DNA from: Ardenticatenaceae bacterium
GTDB taxonomy: Bacteria > Chloroflexota > Anaerolineae > Promineifilales > Promineifilaceae
Direction of reading: 5' to 3'
DNA: 64,000 nucleotides
Assembly (NCBI GenBank): GCA_020634565.1
Contig: JACKBN010000017.1
Coordinates: 62,001-126,000, forward strand
The position numbers and the translations under genes were made by a program. Of the stretch, positions 35,817 to 44,062 are shown piece after piece (the first letter of the stretch is position 1; every line of letters starts with the position of its first letter). A model generated the notes under the pieces. The model made no database searches. It worked only from the letters and a program-made list of their open reading frames with translations, and was not told the origin of the DNA.

Positions 35817-36196
35817 GGCAGGTGTCATACCCGCGAATGCGGGCATCCATCTTCCAGAATAGGCTGGATTCCTGCCTACTCAGGAATGACAGTTGAATTT
35901 ATCACTTCTCCTAAAAACCAGAATGTTACAACAGCAGGAGTTACGCAATTAGCAAAAAGATTGGACCAATTCAATTGTAGAACCTGTAAACAAGTCCCAA
36001 CTAAAATTGGTCCAATCTGCGCAACGCTTAAACAACTTAATTTTGCCTCTTCTTCTCAGAACGGCCGTTGCCATCATCCCCGGTGCAACGGCCGTTTTAT
36101 CGTGGAGCGTCATTCCGAACGAAGTGAGGAATCCTTCCGCTTGGTAAGTTGGAAGATTCCTCGGAGGACCTCGGAAAGACAAGTTCATTGTGAAGG
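35817..36196. repeat. repeat-rich gap with three different inverted repeats
   Basis: At 35825-35895 lies a hairpin element with CCCGCGAATGCGGG and AGGCTGGATTCCTGCC words. At 35958-36020 is copy A of the GATTGGACCAATT repeat. At 36108-36170 is a CATTCCGAACGAAGTGAGGA element with facing GAGGAATC and GATTCCTC. Two ACGGCCGT copies lie between them. I see no gene here. Confidence 0.65.
35958..36020. repeat. GATTGGACCAATT/AATTGGTCCAATC inverted repeat, copy A
   Basis: GATTGGACCAATT near 35959 and AATTGGTCCAATC near 36006 are exact reverse complements. Copies B and C lie at 43992-44051 and 61277-61320. Confidence 0.7.
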
Positions 36197-38719
36197 TTAA
36201 GCCTGCGAGAGGGTATTGAGAATGCGATCGGCTTCGTCGAGGGCGGGTTGGTAGGCGTAGGGCGGGCCGTCGCAGAAGGCGTAGTCGTGGGCAGTTTGGG
36301 CGTAGCGGCGAGCGGCGGCGGTGTCACCCGCGTCCAGGGCCAGGAGGGCCAGATGGTTGTGAATGTCGGCCAGGTCGAGGACGTAGCCGGAACGCTGGGC
36401 AATGGTGAGGGCTTGTTGGGCGTAATCCATTGACCGCGGTAGGGGTGTTTCGCGAAACGCCCCTACCGATTGGGCGCGGGACAGGCGGGCCTGGGCCAGC
36501 AGGATGGCTGGTTCCCGTTCAACCAGGTTGATGGCCCGGCAGCGGCGCAGCGCTTCGTCGAGGCGGGTTTGGCTTTCTGGATAGTTACCCTGCGCCAGCG
36601 CTGCCCAGCCCATAAGCCATTCCGCCCTTATCTGATCCCTTGCATTTTGGCGGTTAGTCGCTATTTTGTACGCTTCCTGGGCCGCAGGCTGCGCCGCCGC
36701 GCCGTTCCCTTGTAGCAAGGCGGAAAGCGCCCGGTTGGCCCAGATAATGCCTTGGCTTTGAATTTTGTCGTCAGCCGTGAACAGTTCCAGAGCGGTGTCT
36801 AGTTCGACGGCAGATTTGGTCCAATCGCCGCAGGTGGCTAGCAAACGGCCGTATTGCTCTTGCCCCACCGCCTCTTGAAAGCGATCTTCCATTTCCTGGC
36901 AGAGAGCAATACTGCGGCGCAGGTTGTCGACCGCCGCCACCAGTGCGCCAATTTGCATTTGTGCCAAAGATGCCAGATTGCCGAGGCCAACGGCCATATT
37001 CTTTTTGTCGCCCTGTTTCTCCCGAATGGCAATTTGTTGTTGGAAAAGCGGAACGGCCGCTGACGGCCGTCCCGCCAAACTATAACTGTTCCCAAATGCA
37101 GCCAATGCCCACGCTTGATCGCTTTCCTTGCTCAAACGAGGCGGTTTATCCTCTCCGTCGAGAAATAAGGCTTGCAGCAGTTCAATCATTTGCTGATACG
37201 CGCCCAATTGATAATACATGGCATTGTGCAGCCGGTCGCGGAAAAGAACCCAGGCATCGTCGTACCGTTCGGCGCGGGTCAGGTGGTGGTACAGTTCAAT
37301 TGTTGGGGCCAGGTCGCCCAGGCTGGTTATCTTGGGCGGTTGCGGCGCAGCCTCAAAATAGACAATCAACTGCACATGGACGGCAGCGCGGTCAGCCAGC
37401 CGCTCGTAGGCGTAGCGGCGGGCAATGGGGTGGAGGTCAAAGGTGACCGGGTGAGCGGGTGAAGGGGTGGGCGACCTCTGGTCGCTGGGGTGTACCGGTG
37501 CGGTAGCGCGTTGCAGGAGGCCGCGCTGTTCGAGCAGGTGGAGGTTGGCCCGGGTGTGGCGGTTGTCGCCAAAGACGGCGGCAATCGTTTCCCAGGGCAC
37601 GGCGGCGCGGAAGGCGGCCAGTCGGCCCAGGGTAATTTGGGCGGCGGGCGGCAGGTTGTCGTAGGCACGCTGCAAGATGTGCTGCCGCCGCCCCAGCAGG
37701 TCGTGGGTCGGGTCGTAGTTGGCCACGGCGCGCAGGTCGTTGGGGGCCACAAAATCGTGGGCGGCGGTCCCGGCCAACAGGGCCATGCAAAAAGGGTGGT
37801 ACTCCAGCGGTTCGCAAACCGCCTTCACCTCGGCGGGTGTCGCCTGGATGCCCCATTCGCTAAAAAAGCGCACGGCGTCGGCCGGGTCCAGCCCGGTTAA
37901 ATCGCGGCGGCCAATGCGGGCGGGCAGCCTGTTGCCCCGCCCCAACAGCTCTTGCGGCATCAGGCGGGTACTCATCAGCGTTTTGCTGCCGTTGTTCAGT
38001 TGGGACAATCCCACTAGCAGGTCGCCAGCAACGGGATCGACACATTCAAGCGCCCGCTGCACCTGCTGTTCTTCATCCCCCTGGTAGGCGGCGTTCAGCC
38101 CGCTGTAGGCCCGCAGCAGCCGCTCCGCCCCATCCAGAACAATGAGGGCAGGCGTGGCGGCCAACCGTTCCAGCAGACGGTTGAGCTGGACCCGCTTGCT
38201 GCCCAGTTCGGTTGGCTTCTCACCCAAAAATTCAAGCACGTCGGTCAGAAAAGTGTCTACCTGCCCCGTCTCATAAAAGCCGTGCCAGATGATGAGCTTA
38301 AACGGCTGCTCGGCCCGCGCTTTGACCGTTTCCAGCCAGTGCCAGGTCAGGGCGCTTTTGCCCGTCCCGCCCAGGGCGACGATGACAAACATGGGTCGGC
38401 TGGCGTCGGCCTGCCAGTCGTCCAGCTCTTGTAGTTCCTTTTTGCGCCCTACGAATTGGCTGGCGAGGTTGTAACGGCCGTGTTCGTAGATGCGCACGCC
38501 TTCTTCTTCTGGAGCGGCAGCGGGTTGATTGGTAATGTATTGGTGGACAATCTTGTTGCCCATTACTTTATCGCCGCCAGCCTTATCCCCGCCTACATAA
38601 TCCCCTTGCGTTTGAATGGAAGGGGTCGGGTCGGGCTGTCCGCTACTTGCTTGGCGTGACGGGTCTGGTTTTTGCGATTCATTCATGCTTGCTGGTTCCC
38701 AAAAATTGGCACTTTGCAC
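36197..38719 (-). CDS. STAND (NB-ARC-like) NTPase with TPR repeats and an N-terminal GGDK-repeat tail
   Basis: The 840-residue frame begins at a GTG; an ATG at 38686 (residue 12) is as likely. The N-terminus holds GDYVGGDKAGGDKVMGNK (39-56), a short Gly-Asp-Lys repeat often found ahead of STAND domains. Then come Walker A ALGGTGKSA (115-123), Walker B PALIVLDGAERLL (190-202) and TPR-like repeats from about 480 to the end. No catalytic effector domain is seen. Residues 409-426 and 748-761 come from intergenic-type repeats. It may be a signal-sensing or defence-type NTPase, which is inference. Confidence 0.75.
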   Translation of the reverse strand: MQSANFWEPASMNESQKPDPSRQASSGQPDPTPSIQTQGDYVGGDKAGGDKVMGNKIVHQYITNQPAAAPEEEGVRIYEHGRYNLASQFVGRKKELQELDDWQADASRPMFVIVALGGTGKSALTWHWLETVKARAEQPFKLIIWHGFYETGQVDTFLTDVLEFLGEKPTELGSKRVQLNRLLERLAATPALIVLDGAERLLRAYSGLNAAYQGDEEQQVQRALECVDPVAGDLLVGLSQLNNGSKTLMSTRLMPQELLGRGNRLPARIGRRDLTGLDPADAVRFFSEWGIQATPAEVKAVCEPLEYHPFCMALLAGTAAHDFVAPNDLRAVANYDPTHDLLGRRQHILQRAYDNLPPAAQITLGRLAAFRAAVPWETIAAVFGDNRHTRANLHLLEQRGLLQRATAPVHPSDQRSPTPSPAHPVTFDLHPIARRYAYERLADRAAVHVQLIVYFEAAPQPPKITSLGDLAPTIELYHHLTRAERYDDAWVLFRDRLHNAMYYQLGAYQQMIELLQALFLDGEDKPPRLSKESDQAWALAAFGNSYSLAGRPSAAVPLFQQQIAIREKQGDKKNMAVGLGNLASLAQMQIGALVAAVDNLRRSIALCQEMEDRFQEAVGQEQYGRLLATCGDWTKSAVELDTALELFTADDKIQSQGIIWANRALSALLQGNGAAAQPAAQEAYKIATNRQNARDQIRAEWLMGWAALAQGNYPESQTRLDEALRRCRAINLVEREPAILLAQARLSRAQSVGAFRETPLPRSMDYAQQALTIAQRSGYVLDLADIHNHLALLALDAGDTAAARRYAQTAHDYAFCDGPPYAYQPALDEADRILNTLSQA

Positions 38720-39063
38720 AGGATAACGATGATTTACATTGTAGCCAGAACACGAGCAAACTTCAATGCGGCATTGGGGAATCGCATATGCTTGTCGTCC
38801 GCCGGAGGCTGAAGCCGTCCGGCTAGTTGTGGAAGCCCAAATGGGCTACCCAATTAGGCTTGAAGGGCCTTTGCATTTTCAGAATTAAAACAGGGAAAGC
38901 GTTTAGGTAGGGGCAGATCCCCGTGTCTGCCCCAGTTTGGGCGCACACGGGGGTGCGCCCCTACGGTAATTTGCGAATTGGTGCTAAAGATTGGTCAACT
39001 TTGGCAACCTGGCTTACGATCAGCGCCATTACCGATGCAACAGCAACAAAGAGCTAAATAGTT
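38720..39063. repeat. repeat-rich gap upstream of the N-acetyltransferase gene
   Basis: About 38795-38825 contains the hairpin GCCGGAGGC/GCC..TCCGGC. Hairpins with GGAAGCCCAAATGGGCT follow. About 38908-38965 holds GGGGCAG/CTGCCCC and GGGCGCACAC/GGTGCGCCCC stems. These resemble dispersed palindromic repeats. No gene is seen, and the promoter of the next gene was not recognised. Confidence 0.6.
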
Positions 39064-39927
39064 ATGTCAACAAATAAGCTGGACACGCCCCTGGCGGCAG
39101 AAATTTTATCGTTTTTAGGCGTCAAAGCGACGGCGCCAACCTTGCCCGTGCTGGAAGCATTGCTGGCGGCGTATTACCAAACGGTGCCGTGGGAAAGTGT
39201 GTTTCGCATTGTGCAGCGAGCAGACCAGGGCACACCACGCTGGCCCGAGCAATTCTGGCACGAAGCAATGACGCAAGGCAGTGGCGGCACCTGCTTTGAG
39301 AGCAACTACGCCTTCTTTGCCCTGCTGCAAACACTCGGCTACGAGGGCTACCTGACGCTCAACAACATGGGGGATTCCATCGGCTGCCACACGGCAATTG
39401 TGATTGTGCTGGACGGCCGTAAATGGCTGGTAGACGTCGGGCTGCCGATTTATGCACTGCTGCCCATCAGCAGCCGGGGCGTGATGCACCGCAGCTCCCC
39501 CTTTTTGCATTACACGGTGCGCCCGGACGGCAGCCAACAGGCCGCCACATACCAAATCGAACGCCGCCCGCATCCCAAACAAAACGCGTTCACGTTGATC
39601 GATGAACCGGTGGACGACGCCACCTATCGCGCCGCCGCCGCAAATGATTACGGCGAAAATGGCCTCTTCCTCGATTTTGTCATTATCAACAAGGTGATTA
39701 ACCAACAGGCGTGGCGCTTCAACATGGTGGAACGGCCGTGGGCGCTGAACCGCTTTGAATGGGGCCAGAAGTTTGATACAGTTCTGGGAAACAATGCAGC
39801 AACAGACGTAGCAAAACATTTTGGGATGGAAACGGCCGTTGTGCAACGCGCCTTTGCCCTCACCCAACACAACTTTCCTAATAAACAAATCACCGCGGAG
39901 AACGCAGAGGACGCGAAGGAATTTTAG
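39064..39927 (+). CDS. arylamine N-acetyltransferase
   Basis: The 287-residue protein has the full Cys-His-Asp triad of the NAT family: C77 in GSGGTCFESNYAF, H109 in IGCHTAIVI and D124 in WLVDVGLP. The enzyme moves an acetyl group from acetyl-CoA to an arylamine or related amine. The last residues, ITAENAEDAKEF, and the stop codon come from an intergenic-type CGCGGAGA repeat, so the natural C-terminus has been replaced. Confidence 0.9.
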   Translation: MSTNKLDTPLAAEILSFLGVKATAPTLPVLEALLAAYYQTVPWESVFRIVQRADQGTPRWPEQFWHEAMTQGSGGTCFESNYAFFALLQTLGYEGYLTLNNMGDSIGCHTAIVIVLDGRKWLVDVGLPIYALLPISSRGVMHRSSPFLHYTVRPDGSQQAATYQIERRPHPKQNAFTLIDEPVDDATYRAAAANDYGENGLFLDFVIINKVINQQAWRFNMVERPWALNRFEWGQKFDTVLGNNAATDVAKHFGMETAVVQRAFALTQHNFPNKQITAENAEDAKEF

Positions 39928-39955
39928 AAAAAGCTCTGGGAACTCTGCGCACTCT
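39889..39955. repeat. CGCGGAGAACGCAGAGG repeat forming the NAT C-terminus
   Basis: ACCGCGGAGAACGCAGAGG is mirrored by CTCTGCGCACTCTGCGGT. It supplies the last NAT codons and the stop, and ends 16 bases before the next ATG. Confidence 0.65.
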
Positions 39956-39970
39956 GCGGTAAAAATAAAT

Positions 39971-40579
39971 ATGCGAAAACCAAAACCATACAAAAGTAAA
40001 CCCAAAAAGAAGATCGTTCCACGCCAGCGCAACGGCGATTACCGCATTTTTGTGGGGGCCTTCCCTGAAGGGGAAGAAATCGAGCAAATCCAGGCGCTGC
40101 GCGAACAGTTCGACTGGAAAACATCCCAGATCACCCCGCCGCACGTAACCTTGGCCGGCACCTACTGGCGCACGGGCCAGCCCAACGCAACCAATGAAGG
40201 GCTGCTCATTGAAAAACTAACGGCCCTGGCTCCCTACCTCAAACCGCTGACGCTGCACCTGGGTGGCATCTACACCTTCGGCCAGCGCGTCATTTATTTG
40301 GGGGTGCAGCCCACAGACAATATGCTGGCTATCCGAAATTCACTCCTGAGCCTGATGGGTAAAGACAAGCACCGCCAGTTTAAGCCGCACCTGACGCTGG
40401 CCATGCGGCTGGAAGGGGAACCATTCAACGCAGCGTTGGCCGAATTGCAGCGGACAGAGTGGGAAAACGGCCGTTTCACCACCCCCATCCACGAACTGCG
40501 CCTGATGCAGCGTGGCCCCAGCGACCCCGCCTGGCGCACCATCCACACCATTCCGCTCAAGGCACAGGCACCCGCCTGA
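39971..40579 (+). CDS. 2'-5' RNA ligase / 2H phosphoesterase family protein
   Basis: Start ATG 39971 gives a 202-residue product with a strongly basic N-terminus (RKPKPYKSKPKKK). The two 2H motifs are HVTLAG and HLTLAM, the His-x-Thr pair that cleaves or forms 2'-5' or cyclic phosphodiester bonds. The basic tail may bind RNA. It overlaps the following GNAT gene in an ATGA junction. Confidence 0.85.
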   Translation: MRKPKPYKSKPKKKIVPRQRNGDYRIFVGAFPEGEEIEQIQALREQFDWKTSQITPPHVTLAGTYWRTGQPNATNEGLLIEKLTALAPYLKPLTLHLGGIYTFGQRVIYLGVQPTDNMLAIRNSLLSLMGKDKHRQFKPHLTLAMRLEGEPFNAALAELQRTEWENGRFTTPIHELRLMQRGPSDPAWRTIHTIPLKAQAPA

Positions 40580-41061
40580 TGCCGCCCACCATCCAGCTGC
40601 GCGATGTGGTGGACGCCGATATGCCCATCTTTTTTGCCCAGCAAAAAGAGCCCGCCGGGGTGCAGATGGCCGCCTTCACCGCCAAAGACCCCAACGATCG
40701 GGTCGCTTTTGACAGCCAGTGGGCCAGCATTCGGGCCGATAGAGGCATTACGCTGCAAACCATTCTCTACGAAGAAGCAGTTGCGGGCACCATTCTGTGC
40801 CACAGCTGGTTTGGCGCACCGGAAATCAGCTATTGGTTGGGAGAGGCGTTTTGGGGCAAGGGCATTGCCACGGCCGCTTTGCAACAGTTCCTCAAGCAAG
40901 TGACGGTACGGCCGTTGCTGGCCCGCGTCGCCCACGATAACGTTGGCTCCCTGCGCGTGCTGCAAAAGTGCAACTTTGTCATCACCGCCCAGGAAAAAGG
41001 CTTTGCCCAGGCGCGCGGCCAAAAAATCCCCGAATACATTCTCACGCTCAATGATGCCTGA
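40579..41061 (+). CDS. GNAT-family N-acetyltransferase (RimJ/RimL-like)
   Basis: The 160-residue protein has the GNAT acetyl-CoA pattern as ISYWLGEAFWGKGIATAALQQF and the NVGSLRVLQKCNF strand-helix, as in RimJ/RimL-type acetyltransferases. The start ATG at 40579 overlaps the stop of the previous gene. The substrate amine is unknown. Confidence 0.85.
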   Translation: MPPTIQLRDVVDADMPIFFAQQKEPAGVQMAAFTAKDPNDRVAFDSQWASIRADRGITLQTILYEEAVAGTILCHSWFGAPEISYWLGEAFWGKGIATAALQQFLKQVTVRPLLARVAHDNVGSLRVLQKCNFVITAQEKGFAQARGQKIPEYILTLNDA

Positions 41062-41875
41062 ACCGCAGCAGCGAACCCTCAACGGCGTGTCGTACAGCGC
41101 CAGCCAAACCGGCCCCGCAGATGCCCCCGCCCTGCTTTTGCTGCATGGCTTCACCGGCAGCAGCGAAAATTGGGCCGCGCATCAGGCCGTATTCAGTGAG
41201 CAGTTTTCCGTGGTCAGTGTGGATATTTTGGGACACGGCCGTTCCGCCTCTCCGCCTGATCCTAATCGCTACACGATGTCCCACGTGGCAGCTGACCTGA
41301 TCGCCCTGCTAGACCAATGGCAAATTGCGCAAACGAACCTGTTGGGCTATTCGATGGGCGGACGACTGGCGCTTTATCTAGCCTGCCACTATCCAGAGCG
41401 ATTTAGTCGGCTCATTCTGGAAAGCAGCTCGCCGGGCCTGGCCACGGCGGCGGAACAAATTGCCCGTCGCCAAAGCGATGAGGCGCTGGCCGACTGGATT
41501 GAAACACACGGCATTGACGCTTTTGTCGCACGCTGGGAAGCGCTGCCGCTGTGGGCCAGCCAGGCCCAACTGACTGAGGCGGTGCGCCAACGGCTGCACC
41601 AGCAGCGACGGCAAAACAACCCGCAGGGATTGGCCAACTCGCTGCGCGGCATGGGCACGGGAGCGCAGCCCTCGCTTTGGCCCTGCCTGCCCTCGCTGCC
41701 ACTGCCCACCCTGCTGCTCGCCGGAGAGCTGGACAGCAAATTTGTAGCGATTAATGAGCAAATGGTGGCGCAATTACCCAACGGCCGTCTGCACATCATT
41801 CCCCAGGCCGGGCACACCACGCACCTGGAACGGCCGCTTTTGTTTCAAACGGCCGTTACCGATTTTTTGGGCTAA
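41051..41875 (+). CDS. alpha/beta hydrolase resembling MenH
   Basis: The protein is 274 residues from ATG 41051, or 273 from ATG 41054. Key sites are HGFTGSSENW, the nucleophile in LGYSMGGRLALYLA and the histidine in AGHTTHLERP. This matches MenH (SHCHC synthase) in menaquinone synthesis, and the length fits. No other men gene is nearby, so a related hydrolase is possible. It overlaps the GNAT gene by 11 bases. Its stop codon shares bases with the convergent methyltransferase stop (41872-41875). Confidence 0.7.
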   Translation: MMPEPQQRTLNGVSYSASQTGPADAPALLLLHGFTGSSENWAAHQAVFSEQFSVVSVDILGHGRSASPPDPNRYTMSHVAADLIALLDQWQIAQTNLLGYSMGGRLALYLACHYPERFSRLILESSSPGLATAAEQIARRQSDEALADWIETHGIDAFVARWEALPLWASQAQLTEAVRQRLHQQRRQNNPQGLANSLRGMGTGAQPSLWPCLPSLPLPTLLLAGELDSKFVAINEQMVAQLPNGRLHIIPQAGHTTHLERPLLFQTAVTDFLG

Positions 41876-42687
41876 CCCTGGCAGCAAATCATGTGGGAGC
41901 GGAAGGGAATTTGGGTACGGCCGTTCGCCTCGTACTGCTGCAACGTATCCGCCACTGTTTCGATGACGGCCTGCTGCTTGGCGGCGCTGGCGTTGTTAAA
42001 CCCGTTGGCCATCGGCGTGGCCTGGACGTGGCGCGGCACAAATTCCCGCAGCGCAGGCAGCGGCAAATCGAGCTGCACAGTTTGCATGTCCACCTGCTCA
42101 AAGCCCGCTTCCGCCAGCAGCTCCCGAATCTGCTCGCCGTCGGACAAAGCAAACGCCGCGCCGAGGCCTACGGCCGTTTCCGGGCCAACATGCTCCGCCA
42201 TCGCCCCCACTAACGTGTGAAAGTAAGGGTTGTCTTCGATGGGCGTCCACAAGCTGATGGTGATACGGCCGTTTGCCTTCACCACTCGCTTCATCTCCAC
42301 CAAACTGGCTAACTTGTCCGGCAAAAATTGCAGCGTCTGGGCACAAAGCACCACGTCTGTCTGCGCTTCGGGCACGGGCAGGTCCGTGGCGTTGGCCACA
42401 TGCCAGGCAACGGGTGCCCCCGCCACCGCGGGCAGCGCACGGGCCACCTCAATCATGCTGGCATTCACATCCACGCCAGCCACCTGCCCTAACGGCCCAA
42501 CAACGGGCGCGGCAAAGCGCGCCGCCGCCCCCGTGCCGCAGCCTACATCCACCACGCGCTCGCCCGGCTGCAAGTCGGCAAACTCAACCAAGGCCTGGGC
42601 AAAGGGGCCTAAAATACTGGGGGTCAGAATGGTTTGATAACGCTCGGCAGAATCACGCGCCAACTGCCATTGATCCGAAGTTTTCAT
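41872..42687 (-). CDS. class I SAM-dependent methyltransferase
   Basis: The 271-residue protein has motif I as VVDVGCGTGAAARFA, strand 2 as VAGVDVNASMIEVA and motif IV as DVVLCAQTLQFL. A C-terminal part (about 200-271) probably binds the substrate. It is divergent from the HxlR regulator, with 186 bases between them, so that regulator may control it. The substrate is unknown. Confidence 0.85.
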   Translation of the reverse strand: MKTSDQWQLARDSAERYQTILTPSILGPFAQALVEFADLQPGERVVDVGCGTGAAARFAAPVVGPLGQVAGVDVNASMIEVARALPAVAGAPVAWHVANATDLPVPEAQTDVVLCAQTLQFLPDKLASLVEMKRVVKANGRITISLWTPIEDNPYFHTLVGAMAEHVGPETAVGLGAAFALSDGEQIRELLAEAGFEQVDMQTVQLDLPLPALREFVPRHVQATPMANGFNNASAAKQQAVIETVADTLQQYEANGRTQIPFRSHMICCQG

Positions 42688-42873
42688 GGGTCACTTTTCC
42701 TCCGTATTGCCACTAAATTTTTGGGGAAACGGCCGTTCTGGTTGAACGGTACAAGTTGTTCCACGGTTTTAAGAGGATAGCGGGAATGTGCCTGGTTGTA
42801 TAGTTCAAAGATTGAACTAGAGCGCTATCTGCCCTAAAATGGAGCGTAAGACTCGCGGTACAGGAGTAAGTTA

Positions 42874-43563
42874 ATGTACAAATACGGACAATATTGCCCC
42901 ATTGCCAAAGCGGTGGAAATTTTGGGTGACCGCTGGACGTTGCTCATCGTGCGCGATTTGCTAACCGGCACGCATCATTTTAACGAGCTGGAGCGGGGCC
43001 TGCCCGGCATTTCGCGCGGCTTGCTGGCCGACCGCTTGCGCCGTTTGCAGCGGCTGGAACTGGTCGAGAAAGTTGAACTGGAAAACGGCCGTCAGCGCAC
43101 CGCCTACTATCTCACCCAAGCAGGCCAGGAATTAAAAACAGTGGTCGATTCGCTGCTGGTTTGGGGGGCACGCTGGGCTTTTGAAGAGCCGGAAGAAGAC
43201 GAGTTGGACCCGGTGCTGCTCATGTGGTGGATTCGAGGACGCGTGCGGCAGGATCAGCTGCCAGATGAACAGGTCGTGGTGCGCTTCGATTTTCAGGGCC
43301 CTAGACCGGAAACCTTCTGGCTGCTGCTCAACCGGACAGATGTCTCTATTTGCCTGACCGATCCTGGTTTTGACCTTGATCTTTGGGTAACGGCCGATCT
43401 GGCCGCGTTTTACCAGGTTTGGCTGGGCCGGCTCACCTTTGCCGAGGTGTTGGCCACCAAACAAGTGATCGTCGATGGCATTCCGGCCCTGGCGGAAGCG
43501 CTGCCCAACTGGTTTGCCTACAGTCTGGCCGCCCCCGCCGTGCGCGCTGCCCAGGAACATTAA
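42874..43563 (+). CDS. HxlR-family regulator with a C-terminal SCP2-like domain
   Basis: The 229-residue protein starts MYKYGQYCPIAKAVEILGDRWTLLIVRDL, the HxlR winged-helix signature, with C8 where redox- or aldehyde-sensing HxlR proteins carry their cysteine. From about 130 onward a sterol-carrier-like domain follows, which could bind a hydrophobic ligand. Three bases after its stop begins the DCC-family gene with the in-frame TGA, so both are probably in one transcript. Confidence 0.85.
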   Translation: MYKYGQYCPIAKAVEILGDRWTLLIVRDLLTGTHHFNELERGLPGISRGLLADRLRRLQRLELVEKVELENGRQRTAYYLTQAGQELKTVVDSLLVWGARWAFEEPEEDELDPVLLMWWIRGRVRQDQLPDEQVVVRFDFQGPRPETFWLLLNRTDVSICLTDPGFDLDLWVTADLAAFYQVWLGRLTFAEVLATKQVIVDGIPALAEALPNWFAYSLAAPAVRAAQEH

Positions 43564-43566
43564 GCA

Positions 43567-43968
43567 ATGACCGAACAGTTAATTCAGCCGCCGTTTATGA
43601 TTTATGATGGTGACTGCGGCTTTTGAGAAAAATCAGCACGACTTGTAGAGTCGTGGACAAATGGCAAAGTCAGCCTGCGTCCGTGGCAGGCCATCCCGCA
43701 AACGATGGCCCAGCTAGGGCTTACCGATGAAGATGGTTTAACGCAGGCGTGGTTTGTGGATCAAAACGGGCGTCTTTCCGGTGGGGCAGAGGCGGTGAAT
43801 CAGTCATTGCGCTATTGCTGGTGGTTACGGCCGTTTACCTACTTTTACCCCTTACCCGGCATTCGCCCGCTGCAAGATCGCATATATCGTTGGGTTGCCG
43901 AAAATCGGTACCGCCTGCCGGGCAGCACGCCTCAATGCGCACTGCCGCCACCAAACAGTAAAAGGTAA
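43567..43968 (+). CDS. DCC-family (DUF393) thiol-disulfide oxidoreductase with in-frame TGA, candidate selenoprotein
   Basis: The frame from ATG 43567 reads MIYDGDCGF, TGA (43624-43626), then EKSARLVESW and continues open to 43968, 133 residues in all. DCC proteins carry DGDCGFC at this point, so TGA replaces exactly the second cysteine of the CxxC. The rest (SLRPWQAIPQ, SLRYCWWLRPFTYFYPLPG) is a normal DCC protein with no other defect. A hairpin (43637-43655) fits the bacterial SECIS pattern. I infer a CxxU selenoprotein. A simple nonsense mutation is the alternative. Confidence 0.7.
43637..43655 (+). promoter_or_regulatory. candidate bacterial SECIS hairpin
   Basis: CACGACT (43637-43643) and AGTCGTG (43649-43655) form a perfect 7-bp stem with loop TGTAG. 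The loop starts 17 bases after the TGA and has G at its second position, within the published bacterial SECIS limits as I know them. Confidence 0.6.
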
Positions 43969-43991
43969 ATCACTAAGCGATCCATTGGCAA

Positions 43992-44051
43992 AAAGATTGG
44001 ATCAATTTGTTCAGATGGTGCTTGATCATGATACACAATTGGTCCAATCTC
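43992..44051. repeat. GATTGGACCAATT inverted repeat, copy B
   Basis: GATTGGATCAATT near 43995 faces AATTGGTCCAATC near 44037, one mismatch from copy A. It lies between the convergent DCC and glyS genes. Confidence 0.7.
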
Positions 44052-44062
44052 TGCTTTTATGG

